In this document: piece after piece, positions 1 through 12,288 of the stretch
Numbering within the stretch: the first letter of the stretch is position 1
How the letters are laid out: the number at the start of each line of letters is the position of its first letter
From: Lepidodermella squamata
Taxonomy: Eukaryota > Gastrotricha
NCBI GenBank assembly: GCA_047495785.1
Contig: JBLDXI010000004.1
Coordinates: 1,550,001-1,614,000 of the forward strand
DNA length: 64,000 nt
Reading direction: 5' to 3'
Notes under the pieces: model-generated
Told to the model about the DNA's origin: nothing
Database searches by the model: none
What the model saw: the letters and a program-made list of their open reading frames with translations, nothing else
Made by a program: the position numbers and the translations under genes

Positions 1-39
1 CAAATTACCATCTGAAGGAATTTTCGTTCAAATATATGC

Positions 40-2460
40 CTTAAGGGGTGTATTTGCACATGGTTGAGTCGAACAGCTACTGCTACAGCTTCCACTGTAA
101 CGACACGAGTCCTTGAAACTGAAATACTGCCTGTTGTAGTAGGGCAGATCGGCCATAGTTCCATCCGATAGCAATAAGCCATTTGTCGGTAACAACTCGT
201 TGATTTCTTCGACGAAAATCTGAGAAGGCTGGCCGTTGCCAAGGTTTACTTCGATGTATGAAGCATTGTCGACGCCGTAAGAAATGCAGTTCTGATCGAC
301 CATGATGTTGATGTCGTATTTGCCAACTGGAAGATTCCTGCAAACTCCGTCAACTTGGATCGAAAAATAAAAGACAGTAATTGAGAGTAGGGATCAAATT
401 TTCATTGCGAGGTTGAGGGTTCAATTATTTTTTCGATCGGGATAGGGGGGTGGGGGGGGGGGGTTCAGTTTTGAAATGTTCAAAACACTGCGCGAAGTAG
501 AATCCTGGAACTAGGGGGTATTTTCGGGCACCCTTTTTCGGTTTTCCAATTCAATTCGAGCTGATTTTGATTTTAAATCTTTAATTGCCGCTTACGATTG
601 AAAGTTGTCGCGCCAACCGCCATTCGCCCAGCCGTGTAGTTGGCATCTTGAGCCTGGTACAGCGTGTGCTCAATCGGAAACGGATCCGCGCATTGGCGGC
701 CGTTGATGAGCGCGAAAAATCGAATGCATCGCTTGTAGACATCGAACATCACCTTGGCGTGCCAGTAGATGCGCAACAACGAAGTAGCACTTCGCTTCTT
801 ATATTTCAGAATTTGCTGAAAGAAACATTTCAAAATGGAATTAGGGCGATGTGGGTTTGTCTTACGTAGGGAAGTTGCCTTTCTCCTGTTGTATACGGCA
901 CCGACTCTTGAAATTGATCTGAAACAGTATTGAATACTGTCGAAGATCGACAAATCGCAGCATCATCTGACGGTGAAATGGGAGCATTGTGCAAACAATA
1001 AATATAAATTGAAAGGCATTGTTCAAACCTGTTTTGAAAAGATAACTAGCAGGTATGAATTCTTCGAAGTAAATGAAGCTCGGTGTAGGGTAGGAATTCA
1101 TGACAACTCCAATCGAGACGGCCATGCGCTGAACGAGCTCCCGCCGCAAGGACACGCCGTACGAACGATCACCACGCGGCACCTCGTTAAATGTACACAG
1201 CATTTCGCCTATATGCCATAGCGTAAAAGTGTGTTCTAATATCGGGCTTTGACTTACCCCCCACGGCAACGCCAGCATCTGCGCTGTAGCCAGGATTTTT
1301 CATATCGCGACCGATGTGGTGTGTGAGGCTGATATTAAGCCAATATCGAAACTGGGTTCGATGTTAGGTAATGTGTTCCTACCCTTTCTCGCCCATGCAC
1401 AAATTGCCGTTTAGAGTCACGTCAACGTAAGCCACTTCTTTTCCGCAACAACTCTGTTCCCATATATACCTTTCGATTAATGAAGGCTCAATCATTCTAT
1501 CAGAACGATATCAAGCACTTACCATGTGAAGCTCATTGATACTCGAACGTGAGTGAAATCGTGAAGCTTTTTCCAAGTTCCTTGCTGTTTTTAAGTAAAT
1601 ATCCAGCAATTTTATGAGCTGCCGAATAATTTTCTTTATCGTTCACTTTTTATTCCAGCACGGAAAATGGAAAATCATAAAAATCATAAAAATTGGACGC
1701 GCAATATTGGAAATTGAAAAATTGAGGGAAATTGAGGGAGAAGGGATACCTCAGCGAATGATTGCATGACCTTGATAATATTGATTAAGCGACGATCTCA
1801 CCTTGAAGTTCGGTATGGCTGTATAACCGCTGATATTTCGCGAGAACTGCGTGAAATGAACCCTGCGCGGATATTCAACACAGCCGTTTTCTTCGCCTGT
1901 AAATCGAATACATGTTATGCTTGTTTGGAAAATATCTCGGTTTCCTCCGTACCAGCGCAATACGACTTTGACCCTACGCAGTCCTGAACACAAACTGGAG
2001 TGATCGCATTGGGGTCATTCGACGTTGGGATTGGGCAGAAATTATCGCAATCTTGCACGCCATTTCGCCGATCGGTCACTCCTTCGTCGAAATTCATCGC
2101 CGAGATGAGAACGCCCCGCATCATCAGGGCAGAAGTGCTGCTCCAATGCTCTGACCTGTCGAAATCTCGTGCTTGGACCTTGGTGGCTCGCATCAGGATG
2201 CAGGTGCGGTTGTACGGCTCGAAGAAGGCTGTTCGACACGGCGGGTTGGCCGAGGACAGGCATCGCGTGGCACAGCTCGATTGGTCCTTAGTCGTGAGTT
2301 GAGGCTGGATAATGTAACGCCCGAGAGCAATGTCCATCATATCGAGGGTGATGAAAGATTCCGAGGTCTGTATCATGCGCGTGCATTTGCCTCGGAATAT
2401 CATCTCGCCCACAGCTGGAATTGTCCATAGTGCAAAGACAAAAGCTAGGTTTGCAATCAT
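40..2460 (-). CDS. PAN/Apple-like + triple CTHRC1-like secreted protein, copy 1 (3' end outside window)
   Basis: Nine exons are visible on the minus strand: 1953-2460, 1802-1896, 1523-1584, 1383-1469, 1258-1328, 1029-1208, 866-966, 596-815 and 40-353. The last four exons seen in copies 2 and 3 lie left of the window. All junctions stay in frame. The first exon starts with a hydrophobic signal peptide (MIANLAFVFALWTIPAVG) and then a PAN/Apple-like cysteine pattern (SSCATRCLSS...CRTAFF...CILM). The rest consists of CTHRC1-like globular domains, seen as a CC pair, an NGxxC..PIE block, a G-x-C segment and a closing VEEI. CTHRC1 domains act extracellularly in animals; the role here is unknown. The donor at position 40/39 is GC rather than GT. 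No stop or frameshift is seen in the visible part. Confidence 0.8.
484..535. repeat. Dispersed repeat end (GCGAAGTAG family) inside an intron
   Basis: This intronic stretch carries CACTGCGCGAAGTAG followed by a degenerate GGATCC-like block and a G-run. Related ends recur at about 5118-5190, 12541-12625, 26270-26350 and 63667-63760 in either orientation. It looks like the end of a MITE family, but no complete copy is delimited here. Confidence 0.4.
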
Positions 2461-2504
2461 TTTTTCGTGTCAAATTTTGTGATACTGCCCGTAACGAAAA
2501 TGTA

Positions 2505-2610
2505 ACATCGGCGCGTAGATAAATCAAAAACCGGCGCTATTGACGAGGGCGCGATAAATTATTGAGAACACGTAGCGTCGCGCTGTCAAAAACACACTAT
2601 CTCTTTTTTG
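2505..2610 (-). promoter_or_regulatory. Conserved upstream block of PAN-CTHRC copy 1
   Basis: About 50-150 bp upstream of the start codon there is a block that is recognisably conserved upstream of copies 2 (16590-16690) and 3 (27200-27305). Shared parts are a GCGC-RCGCT core, an AATAATT-like box and an ACCGGYG box. Conservation above a divergent background suggests a core promoter or transcription start region. No biochemical evidence is available. Confidence 0.35.
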
Positions 2611-3032
2611 TGTTTTGAATTGATAACCCAAGTACTGCAATCAAGAATTCTCATTCCGCCGTAATCCGACTTGTTAATAAAACATTCAGCCTAGACATCT
2701 CAAGCTTGTCTGAAGCTCAGACGTTCAAAGTGGCAAATGACCTGGACATCTACAATTGTCTCGCGGCAGTTCGACCGGTAAGGTCGATTTAGCTCTTCCA
2801 TCTCTTTCATTCCTTCGCCTTGTAAACACTCTCTCATTATAAAAGAATTCGGGGGGCGAGCGCGGCGGTTCGGTCAGGGTTATGGCACGACTTGAGAAAC
2901 GCAATCTTAAATATGAAACGATAATCAATTTCTACCAGGGATATGAACGCTAAAACGTCAGATCAAATCGAAGATCGAAAGAATACTACTTTCTAGTGGC
3001 GCCTCTTTTGATCCTGGATCAAATTTTTCGCA

Positions 3033-3240
3033 TTAATTATTTACAGGGTATGTACTCGAGCGGAAATATATGGAAAACAAGCATCCGATTGTCTCATCGG
3101 AGATCGGCCGGTAAGCTTATTGATTAATCAATCAATGTTTAATGTTTCAATGTTGCTTGGGGTTCATCCCCACCAGGCAGTCGAAGTTGCAGGAAGCAAC
3201 GCGTTCAGGCTGGTAACAGCTGGCTCTCATACTCTCCAAA
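3033..3240 (+). pseudogene. Relic exons of the small cysteine-rich secreted gene
   Basis: Positions 3033-3116 align by eye with exon 3 of the intact gene at 27994-28701: both share the AATTATT..ACA lead-in, a GGAAAT/GGCAAT block, a CCGATTGT block and a splice-like GGTAAG end. Positions about 3180-3240 resemble its exon 4 (GAAGCAACGCGTTC against GAGAGCAACACGTTC). The cysteine codons and reading frame are gone, so this is a decayed copy. It sits on the same side of PAN-CTHRC copy 1 as the living gene does of copy 3. Confidence 0.45.
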
Positions 3241-3399
3241 CTGCAGGAAAGATTCAACAGGTCAACGCTTGTCTAGCATTACATCTCTGGCTAAGATTTA
3301 TTATTCAGTAAGATTGAACTCGTGTTCTTTACTGAAATCCTTTTTCGCTTCCTGACAGTAATAACTAGATCGAATCGCTTGGTGGGGAAGTAAGTGATT

Positions 3400-6300
3400 T
3401 CAACATTTGGACGACTTTGCCCTAATTGCACCTCGCGATACCAGCAGATCGATGGCAACTAGTCTGTCGAGACAAATCGCAAGATCCAGAGCTGTCCGGC
3501 CACTGTCATCTTTGAAATCCATATCTGCCCCCGCATCCAGCAGAAACGGAACAGCGCTGACCTGACCAACGAAAACCGCTTGCATCACTGCCGTCCTGCC
3601 ATTGTTGTTCGTGGCGTCGATGGCCGCGTTGCGATCCAGCAACAGCCGTATTTTTTCTATGTCCCCAAGCATAGTAGCTTGCATCAATGCGGTCGAACCG
3701 TCGTTATCCTTCGCCTCTATCGAAGCGTTTCGATCTAGTAAAAGGCGTAAAGCGTCGATATTTCCGTACGAAGCCGCATGTATCAAAGCCGTGTATCCTT
3801 TGTTGTCTCTTGCCTCCTTGGCGGCGTTTCGATCCAGTAGAAGTCTTACAGCGCCGGTTTTTCCTTTACTAGCCCCACGCATCAATGCCGTGATTCCGTT
3901 GTTGTCCTTAGCTTCGATAGCAGCGTTGCGATCCAGTAACAGTCGAACTGTCTCGATGTCTCCATTTCCAACCGCATGAATCAACGGCGTGGAGCCTTCC
4001 GCATCCTTAGCCTCGATCGAAGCGTTTCGATCTAGCAACAGGCGAGCTACTCTGACTTGCCCATTCTCAGCTGCGTGAATTAGCGCTGTGCAGCCACTCG
4101 CATCTTTGCCTTCGATAGCAGCGTTGCGATCTAGCAACAGTCGAGCTGCTTCGACATCCCCATTAATAGCCGCTGCCATCAACGGCGTCCTGCCATAGGT
4201 ACCCTCCTTGGCATTCACATCAGCCCCGCGATCCAACAACAGCCTAGCAATTTCCAGCTGCACGTCCGACTTTCGACTAGTGCATAGCCAGACACTGTAT
4301 AACAGGGTGCTATTTTTTGTAGTCGACCTATCGCAGTACGATACTTTTGGGTTGCGCCAGTTAGGGTCGAAGCCGCCAGTGAAATCGCCAATGTCCGAAA
4401 CTAGTTGCCGAACTTGCGCCACGTCGCTCGTGTTCGATGTGACATTCCACAAACGCTCGTACAATTCTTGGATCTGGAGAAAGGCATTACAAGCTTTAGA
4501 TTTCTCGACTGTGGGTTAGGATAACGTAGTGATCTCTGTGAAAATTTTGTAGTTTAAAGTAGAAAGCATCAGAAGTTAGGGGGCTCAACATTGGGCGAAG
4601 TAAGGGGGAATGGGCGGTATCGTACCAAAGGGGAGACACTCCTTAGATAGAGCAAAAAATAAACAAGATTATAGCATTTTTCTCGGAATTTTCGGCGTAA
4701 AATAACATTTTTCCGCCATGAAAGACTCTTAAAATGGTTTCGTAAAAGTGACCAACTTTGAGAAAATTGAAAAAGTTGAAATAACCATCTCATTCGATAG
4801 AGAAGCGCTTTTAGTATTTCGGAATAAAATTTTGATTTAGTGAGAAATGGAAGTTTTTCTCTGGGAATTTTAGAAAGTGATACGTTAAATAATATCTAGC
4901 TTTTAGCTCTGAAACGCTGAAACGCGTGCCAAAAAGTAGCAAAGCTATTTATAACTATTATACCTATTATTTATTGAACACCCTGGAAAAATTCGGAAAA
5001 ATTACCATTGGCGAATAGGGAGATGAGTGAATTAAAATGGAGGTCGCAAGCCCACTTTTTAACGTTTTGGTGTGAATTTATTTACTATAGGTAAATCGCT
5101 AGTTTCAGATCTGTATGGAGCTGTCATAATTCTGGGCCCGAAAATACCCCCTACATAGTTCGAGCATCCTACTTCGCGCACTGGTGCAGACGGAAATCAT
5201 CTGGGCCGATAGGGAGATTTTCAATTTTTTTCCCTAAATAGCTTAAAACCAAAGCGACACAAGAGGGTTCGTTGTCGGAAGCTGAAATAAAAAAAAAAAC
5301 TTACAGGCAGCCTTGTCTCGCAGGAACCAGGTTGGGACCAAGTGAAGTTCGAGAGGCACACTATGGAAGCATTCCCTCGAATCACAAATTCCTGGTTGCA
5401 GGATATATTTCGGGTAGCTCCAACGCTCGACAGACCAGGAGATATGTTGCCATTTTGTATCGGGCCAACAGCACCACACCCTTGACTGAATGCTAGGGGA
5501 TAAGGCGAGGGAACAAAAAATTTACCTACTTGTAGGGTTACACTTCCCATTTATCACTGGACTGAAGGGAGGCAAGCAAGAGGCAGTCGTCACTGAGGCA
5601 GAGTAGGCAAAACCTGGGTTGCACTTAAGACTCACCACGCCTCCTCTTTCCACCACTGATCCTGGCTTCAGAACTACGCCGGTATCTTCCAAAGTTTCTG
5701 GGTCCACCTGGGTAACGAACCCCGCTGTTACGTTTGGTACAAGACAAGAAGTCGTCTGGCTGCGAACATCCGTGTTGTTCGAAATCCAATCGAGAACTTT
5801 GCAGACTCTGCTGTAGATGCCAGGAGTGTATCCATTGCACGAATCATCACCATTCGAAATTATGCCTAGTAGGTAGGTTTTCCTCGACTTCGAGCACATG
5901 AGAGGACCCCCAGAATCTCCGAAGCAAACGTCGCTGCCATCGGCGGCTAAACACATTTTCGAATCGGTGATGTTGACTGGATCAGAGAGGCCGCGAGAAT
6001 ACTCCATCGAGCAATTTCGGTAAGATCGAACTTGAAGGTCCAGCTTCCTCGGGATCTCAGATATTCTAGCTGAAATGAATAAATGCAATAAAGCTGAAAG
6101 TTTAGGGCCTTGGCCAGAAAGGTTTCTCGTTTTGAAAATGGAGGGGGGAAGCGTTTGCCCTGCTTCTATTTGAGACTAAGCCTCTATTTGAGATAGGAAT
6201 TGTGCATCATCCTATTTCATGTTTCAACAAATACCTACTAATTGCTAACGAACCCACACCGCTAAGGAAAATAATTAGGAATAATTCATATTTGAAGTTT

Positions 6301-7831
6301 AAAACCACATCATGGTCATTAGCACGAACAAAAGCACGAAAATATGATACCACTTTTAATGATGAATATTTTTTTGTGTCTGCCACTGAGCTTGGTCGAG
6401 TGGGCAATAATCGGAACACTGGTTCTGAGTAGCGTTTGTTTTCAGGCGTTTCAAGCTCGGGCTTGACAACAATAGCAGAATCCTGACTGGAGGCGATTTC
6501 AAGGGATTTTATATTTTTAGTAATATTGGCTTCCCGGGACTTCCGTGTATGGAATTTCTCTTCTATGATTTATAGCAAGCACTGCTATGTAATGCATATG
6601 TAAATCCAAGGGATTGACATACTGTATGCGAATTGACCCCAGCCAGCTGCGATCCCCGAATCACATCCGTCGATCGCATTCGCTGTATGTGAGTTCGCTC
6701 GGCACATGGTTCTCGGGTCTGGTAAACAAATTGGCCTGATCTGCTGCGAGAACGCAGGGACTGGGCTCGTCAATCGCAAGAGAGCGAAATCAAAGTCAAA
6801 GAAATTCTGACTTCCCTTGTATAGCGGATGAACCAAAGGTGGCAGAGACACGAGAGATTCGCGAGAAGCTATTTCTGACTGGACACTAATGTTATGGCGC
6901 CCGAGCAACGCTTTAATCCTGTAAGAACACGGAATTGCCTTCATCGGATAGAAAAGTGAAAATCAAAAGCTACGCACGGTCAGGAATTTGTTGAGTTGAA
7001 AATTGAAATATCTCACACGCGCCCGAATTGTTTTTAGCTCCAAGCTTGGGTTAAGCTTAGCTGAAAATAAAAAGTGTAACTCGGAGAGACCAAAAAAATT
7101 TATTAGTCTTAAAAATATGAATATTCATAAGGTGCTAATTAATATTCCGAAGCCCTCAAAGTTGTTAATCTGGTCAGAAAAATTATGGATAAAAAATGTT
7201 TGATTTTTTGTAACCTCACTTTAAGTGCTCTAATTTTTCTGCAATTTTTGGCAATCAACTAAGAATGTCCTAGTTTCATGACATCTCATGAATATATTCA
7301 TATTATTGAACCTATCCCCCTTTCCTTGGAGATATTTTGGAGATCCTGAAAGAGGCGTCATAATGGTCTCTTTTTCTGGGGATAAGCAGCCTCATTTCGC
7401 ACGTGCGAAAAATGTCAACTAGCATCGCCTCAGTTCCACCGTGCGGATCTTTTGACTGTCACTGCTGTAGAAACAGTTGGAAGACTCACAAGATAGGGGT
7501 GGTTCCGGAATTCCAAACACAATGAGCAGCTGTTATCAGCCATTGACTCGAGATTAGGGACGCCCCGCAATTCGAGGCAGACGTATCAAGCCTGTTATAG
7601 ATTTCAAGCAAGACCTTGAACATATTAATGTTTCGGTTGTGTGAAGCAAATTCATATTAGGCTAACCAGCCACGGGTAGGCATGTGCTTCTGCAGGGTGA
7701 CTGCCTGGGCCTCTTGATTTCGCTTCAGTAGGTCCAGCATTCGAGTTGTTCACAGTCCCGCATTCGAAATCCTGAGCAACAGCAACTGCAGAAATCAAAG
7801 CTAGAAGATTGGCAGCTATAAGTAGGCGCAT
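3400..7831 (-). CDS. Secreted trypsin-like protease - 2x sushi - ankyrin array (intact triad)
   Basis: Six exons: 7667-7831, 7490-7614, 6623-6918, 5530-6069, 5305-5480 and 3400-4473, giving 791 aa with every junction in frame. A signal peptide (MRLLIAANLLALISAVAVA) leads into a chymotrypsin-fold protease. The histidine motif is WLITAAHC, the aspartate motif DFALLRL and the serine motif DVCFGDSGGPLMC. Asp six residues before the Ser predicts trypsin-like cleavage after Lys/Arg. The usual IVGG activation end is replaced by GPGS after an Arg. Two sushi/CCP domains follow (exons 4-5), then the last exon adds about nine ankyrin repeats of the LLLDRNA type. That exon has no ATG of its own and joins in phase 0, so the ankyrins belong to the secreted protein. 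Intron 5 (4474-5304) is 831 bp and carries repeat debris. It is the mirror-image paralogue of 8033-12061. Confidence 0.82.
5118..5190. repeat. Dispersed repeat end in intron 5 of the protease-ankyrin gene
   Basis: The stretch reads CCCGAAAATACCCCC... and ends in ATCCTACTTCGCGCACTG, the reverse complement of the repeat end at 484-535. It marks repeat-derived DNA in the unusually long 831 bp intron. The rest of the intron shows nothing recognisable. Confidence 0.4.
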
Positions 7832-8032
7832 TGCAAGATGTTAGATGAAAGCTGAACTACAGCATGAAGAACACAGATTATCTGTAGTAGAATTATTCTT
7901 CGTGTGAAAAAACTGTCAACACATTTCTATCTGTATCTCATTAATATAATAGAGTAAAAACACTTGAAAACACGTAACACGAAGCATTCATCAATTCATG
8001 TTGCATGTTGAGCTCTCCTTAAGAAATTTGTA
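7832..8032. promoter_or_regulatory. Shared divergent promoter region of the protease-ankyrin pair
   Basis: Only 201 bp separate the two start codons of the head-to-head genes, so both promoters and 5' UTRs must fit here unless there are upstream non-coding exons. This suggests co-expression. I do not see a convincing TATA box. Confidence 0.5.
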
Positions 8033-11000
8033 ATGCGTCTACTTATAATAGCCGCCAATCTTCTCGTGCTAATTTCCGGAGTTGCTATTGTTGCTCAGGA
8101 TCTTGGCTGCGGAACTGTGGTACCGATGATAATGCCTAAAATAAGTGGCCCTGGCAGTCACCCGACAGGACCGAATGAATACCCTTGGCTGGTTTGTTCA
8201 GTTCAAATTGTTTTCACCTAACCTAGAACGGAAGCTTGTTCAAGGTTATGCTGGAGATTTACTTCAGCCAGTCAGTCTCCTACTGCGGAGCAACTCTCAT
8301 CTCGAGGCAATGGCTGGTAACTGCTGCTCGTTGCGTTTCGACTGCCGAAGGCACCCCTGTTTTGTATTTTTCTTCGCTATTTCTCTCTAATAAGATAGTT
8401 GAAAGTTGTTTTGATGTGTACAGAATCAAAGCGATGCTAGGGCGCTATAACATTAGCGTTCGTTCAGAGAAAGCCTCTCGCGAATTACTCGTGGCTGTGC
8501 CGCCTTTGGTTCATCCGCTATACAACGGCAGTCAGAATGATTACGACTTCGCTCTCTTGCAATTAATAAGCCCTCTTCTGAAATTCTCGCAGGAGATCAA
8601 ACCGATTTGCTTACCAGACGCAGTTACCATGTGCCGAGCGAACTCATTTACAGCAAATACGATCGACGGATGCGATTCGGCAGTAGCAGTTGGCTGGCGG
8701 CATATTGCGCAAAGTAGGTCATTCTCTTGCTAATAAGGGCCCGTTCTCAGGGTGCGATCACGGAGTTGCCAGGGATGGACAGGGATTTTTGTCCATCTCT
8801 GGCTTCAAGAACACAATATCGTCTTAACGCGAATATCCTATTTTTGGTTGTGTTCTGAGAGCTCAAACAAATCTTTCAGCGATTATGAGCTGGCGTGCGC
8901 CAATTTAGGGTGTGAACTTTCACCCGAATTTATCCACTTCGATCATAAATTGCTAGATATTGCAAGCTTAGACTCAAAATCTATTGCGGTGATTCTGAAA
9001 AATCTCAAATAAATGGAAAAAGTTCAAAAATTATTGCTATTCTCAAAAACTGCTGGAGGAGGTACTCGCCTTGATCGGCGAAGTTTCTCTTGCCTTTTCG
9101 AGATAAAAAGACGAGAGGGTCAAATTTCCTGGGCGAAATTAAATAACAAGATAAATAAAAATTGAATAAGATTATATCTTATATCACTGGGCATTTATTC
9201 ATTTCAGCTAGAATATCCGAAATTCCGAGGAAGCTGGACCTTCAAGTACGATCTTACCAAAATTGCTCGATGGAGTATTCTCGCGGCCTCTCTGATCCAG
9301 TCAACATCACAGATTCGAAAATGTGTTTAGCCGCCGATGGCAGCGATGTTTGCTTCGGAGATTCTGGGGGTCCTCTCATGTGCTCGAAGTCGAGGAAAAC
9401 CTTCCTACTAGGCATAATTTCGAATGGTGATGATTCGTGCAACGGATCCACTACCGGGATCTACAGCAGAGTCTGCAAGGTTCTCGATTGGATCACAGAA
9501 AACACAGATGTTGGCGGGCAGACGACTACTTGTATTGTCCCAACCGTAACAGCAGGATTTGTAACACGAGTGGACCAGGAAACTTCGGAAGATACCGGCG
9601 TAGTTCTGAAGCCAGGATCAGTGGTGGAAAGAGGCGGGTCCGTGAGCGTCAAATGCAACCCTGGTTATGCCTACTCTGCCTTTGTGTCAACCGCCTCTTG
9701 CTTGCCTCCATTCCGCCCAGCGATAGCTGGCAGGTGCAACCCTACAAGTAAGTGAATGTTGTATTTAAGGCAAGCATCCAATGCTTGCGGTTAAGGCTGC
9801 GATGCTGTTGGCACAATACAAAATGGCAACGTATCTCATGGTCTCTCGAGCGTCGGAGCTACCCGAAACATATCCTGCAATCAGGAATTTGTGATTCGTG
9901 GAAATGCTTCCATAGTGTGCCTCTCAAACTTCACTTGGTCCCGACCTGGTTCCTGCGTGGCTAGGCTACCTGTAAGTTTTTTTATTTCAAGCTTTCAACT
10001 ACAAGACCTTATGTATCGATTATTCTATTAGCCATTTGAGATGTTTCATTTAGGGGAATTTATTGAGGGAACTTCTACTACATTTAGATCCGTGAAGTGT
10101 ACGCCGAATTGTGGAATGTAACAGCAGAGACGGACGACGTGGCGCAAGTTCGGCAACTCGTTTCGGAAATCGACGATTCCACTGGTGGCAAGTTCGATCC
10201 GAATTGGCGCAACCCAAATGTATCACATTGCGACAAGTCGACTACAAAGAACAGCACCTTGTTATACAGTGTCTGGCTGTGTTCTGGTCGAGAATCAGAC
10301 GTGCAGCTGGAAATTGCTCGGCTGTTGTTGGATCGCGGAGCTGATGTGAATGCCAAGGAGGGAAGCTACGGCATGACGCCGTTGATTGCAGCGGCTAATA
10401 ACGGGGATCTCGATGGAGCTCGACTGTTGCTGGATCGCAACGCTGCCATCGAGGCCACTAGTAGCGATGGCTTCACTGCGTTGATATATGCCGCTGCATT
10501 TGGGAAAGTCGAGATGGTTCGCCTGTTGCTGGATCGCAACGCATCTACCGAGACCAAGGGAAAGACTGGCATGACGGCTTTGATGTATGCGGCGGTAAAC
10601 GCGAACGGGCGAGTCGATACGGTACAGCTGTTGCTGGATCGCAACGCTGCGATTGATGCCAAGGATAACAATGGCTTCACCGCGCTCGCAATGGCAGCTT
10701 TGAATGGGAATTTCGAGGTGTTTCGCCTTTTGCTGGATCGCAAAGCTTCCACGGGAGTAAAAAATAGCAGAGGCTACACTACGTTGATGACTGTGGCAAC
10801 TGAGAGCGTGCCAGTTGAAATTCTACAACTTTTGCTAGATCACGGCTCAGATATCGAGGCCAAGGACCTAACCGGAATGACAACGTTGATGCATATGGCT
10901 TCGAGCGGGAAAATCGAAGTAGCACGGCTGCTGCTAGATCGGAACGCTAGAACTGAGGCAAAGGATGAAGATGGCTGGACGGCTTTGATCTATGCGGTTA

Positions 11001-12061
11001 TGAGTGGGCAAGTCGCAGCAGTTCGACTATTGCTGGACCGCGGGGCTGATATCGACGCGAAGGATAACGACGGCGCCACAGTGTTGGCAATGATGGCCCA
11101 AGACGGTAAGGTGGAAATGGTACAGCTTTTGCTGGATCGCAACGCCTCCATCGAGGCTCGCGATTCGAAAGGCTCGACTCCGCTGATGTACGCAGCCAGG
11201 ACTGGGCAAGTCGCATCGATCCGACTGTTACTGGATCGCAACGCTGCGATTGAGGCTAAAGATAACAAGGGCAACACGGCGTTGATGCAAGCTGCTATGG
11301 TGGGGAAAATCGAAGCAGCTGGACTTTTGCTGGACCGTAAAGCTGCGATTGAGGCGAAGAATTACAATAACAACACAGCATTGATGCATGCTGTTGCGAA
11401 TGCGCAAATCGGAGTAATTCGCCTGTTACTGGATCGCAACGCATCCACCGAGGCTAAGGACAAGGATGGGTTCACGGCTCTGATGCATGCGGCTATGAGA
11501 GGGCAAGTCGAAACGGTACAACTGCTGCTGAATCGCAACGCTGCGATCGACGCGAAAACTTACTTCGGCTCGACGGCTCTGATGCAAGCGGCTGCGAAGG
11601 GGCATGTCGCAGTAGTTCGACTTTTGCTAGGTCGGAACGCGTCCGTAAATGCTGGTAACAGCGACGGCAACACGGCGCTGATGTACGCAGCTGCGGATGG
11701 GAGGTTCGAAATAGCTCGACTGTTGCTGGATCGCAACGCTAGCACTGAAGCTAAGGATGTCAATGGCTTGACAGCACTGATGTATGCGGCTAGGTACGGG
11801 CAAGTCGCATTTGTCCGACTGCTGCTGGATCGCAAAGCAGCCATCGAGGCTAAAGATAAAGAAGGCAGAACGGCGTTGATGTTTGCGGCTTTTTATGGCT
11901 GGGCCGATGTAGTTCGACTGTTGCTCGATAGAGGTGCAAATAAGGATGTCAGGAATATCTATGGCGAAACACCTCTCGACCAAGCAATTTATGCAAACAA
12001 AACAGAAGCGGCCGACCTGCTGATGTTGCGGGGTGCGAGTCGAGCTTGGTCTTTAGGTTGA
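8033..12061 (+). CDS. Secreted pseudoprotease - 2x sushi - ~17 ankyrin repeats
   Basis: Six exons: 8033-8191, 8245-8363, 8424-8713, 9208-9747, 9796-9971 and 10088-12061, giving 1085 aa with all junctions in frame. A signal peptide (MRLLIIAANLLVLISG) precedes a chymotrypsin-fold domain. The catalytic His motif reads WLVTAARC, so His is replaced by Arg. GWG is replaced by GWR and the activation site by GPGS, while DFALLQL and GDSGGP remain. It is therefore probably a non-catalytic homologue. Two sushi domains follow. The last exon begins ATC CGT GAA GTG (no ATG), continues in phase 0 and encodes about 17 ankyrin repeats of 33 residues. Five repeats carry an N-A-S glycosylation sequon at the same position, and a Cys pair sits in the N-terminal cap. 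No membrane segment follows, so the product should be secreted. Confidence 0.83.
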
Positions 12062-12288
12062 AATCGCCTACTACCGCGCACACTAACGCATTGTTAATGA
12101 ATGCTTCCTATGGTCAATTCTAGTATCATCTCATTATGACTATGATCTTCTATTTTACTATCAAGATTCAGCCGGCTTGAATAAGGTTCGAAATTAAAAT
12201 AAAATGGTTCTCTCGCATCGGCTTTCTCGCATCGCGAAGTACAGGGGTGTCGGGGACTATAAACAGAGGAAGGCTAAAACATCTACAG

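Noticed and set aside
3602-3979. Long frames antisense to the ankyrin arrays (also 10366-11983)
   Set aside because: They are shadows produced by the repetitive codons of the ankyrin repeats, with no signal peptide or domain of their own.
5221-6944. Separate small genes for each protease or sushi frame
   Set aside because: Splice sites join them in phase into one six-exon gene with a matching mirrored copy.
10400-12000. CRISPR-like or tandem DNA repeat array
   Set aside because: The roughly 99-bp periodicity is the 33-codon ankyrin repeat; there are no spacers and the DNA is animal.
10097-12061. Ankyrin array as a separate intracellular gene starting at 10097
   Set aside because: The codon at 10097 is GTG, not ATG; the frame is open back to a splice acceptor at 10087 and joins the sushi exon in phase 0, as also happens in the mirrored gene at 4473.
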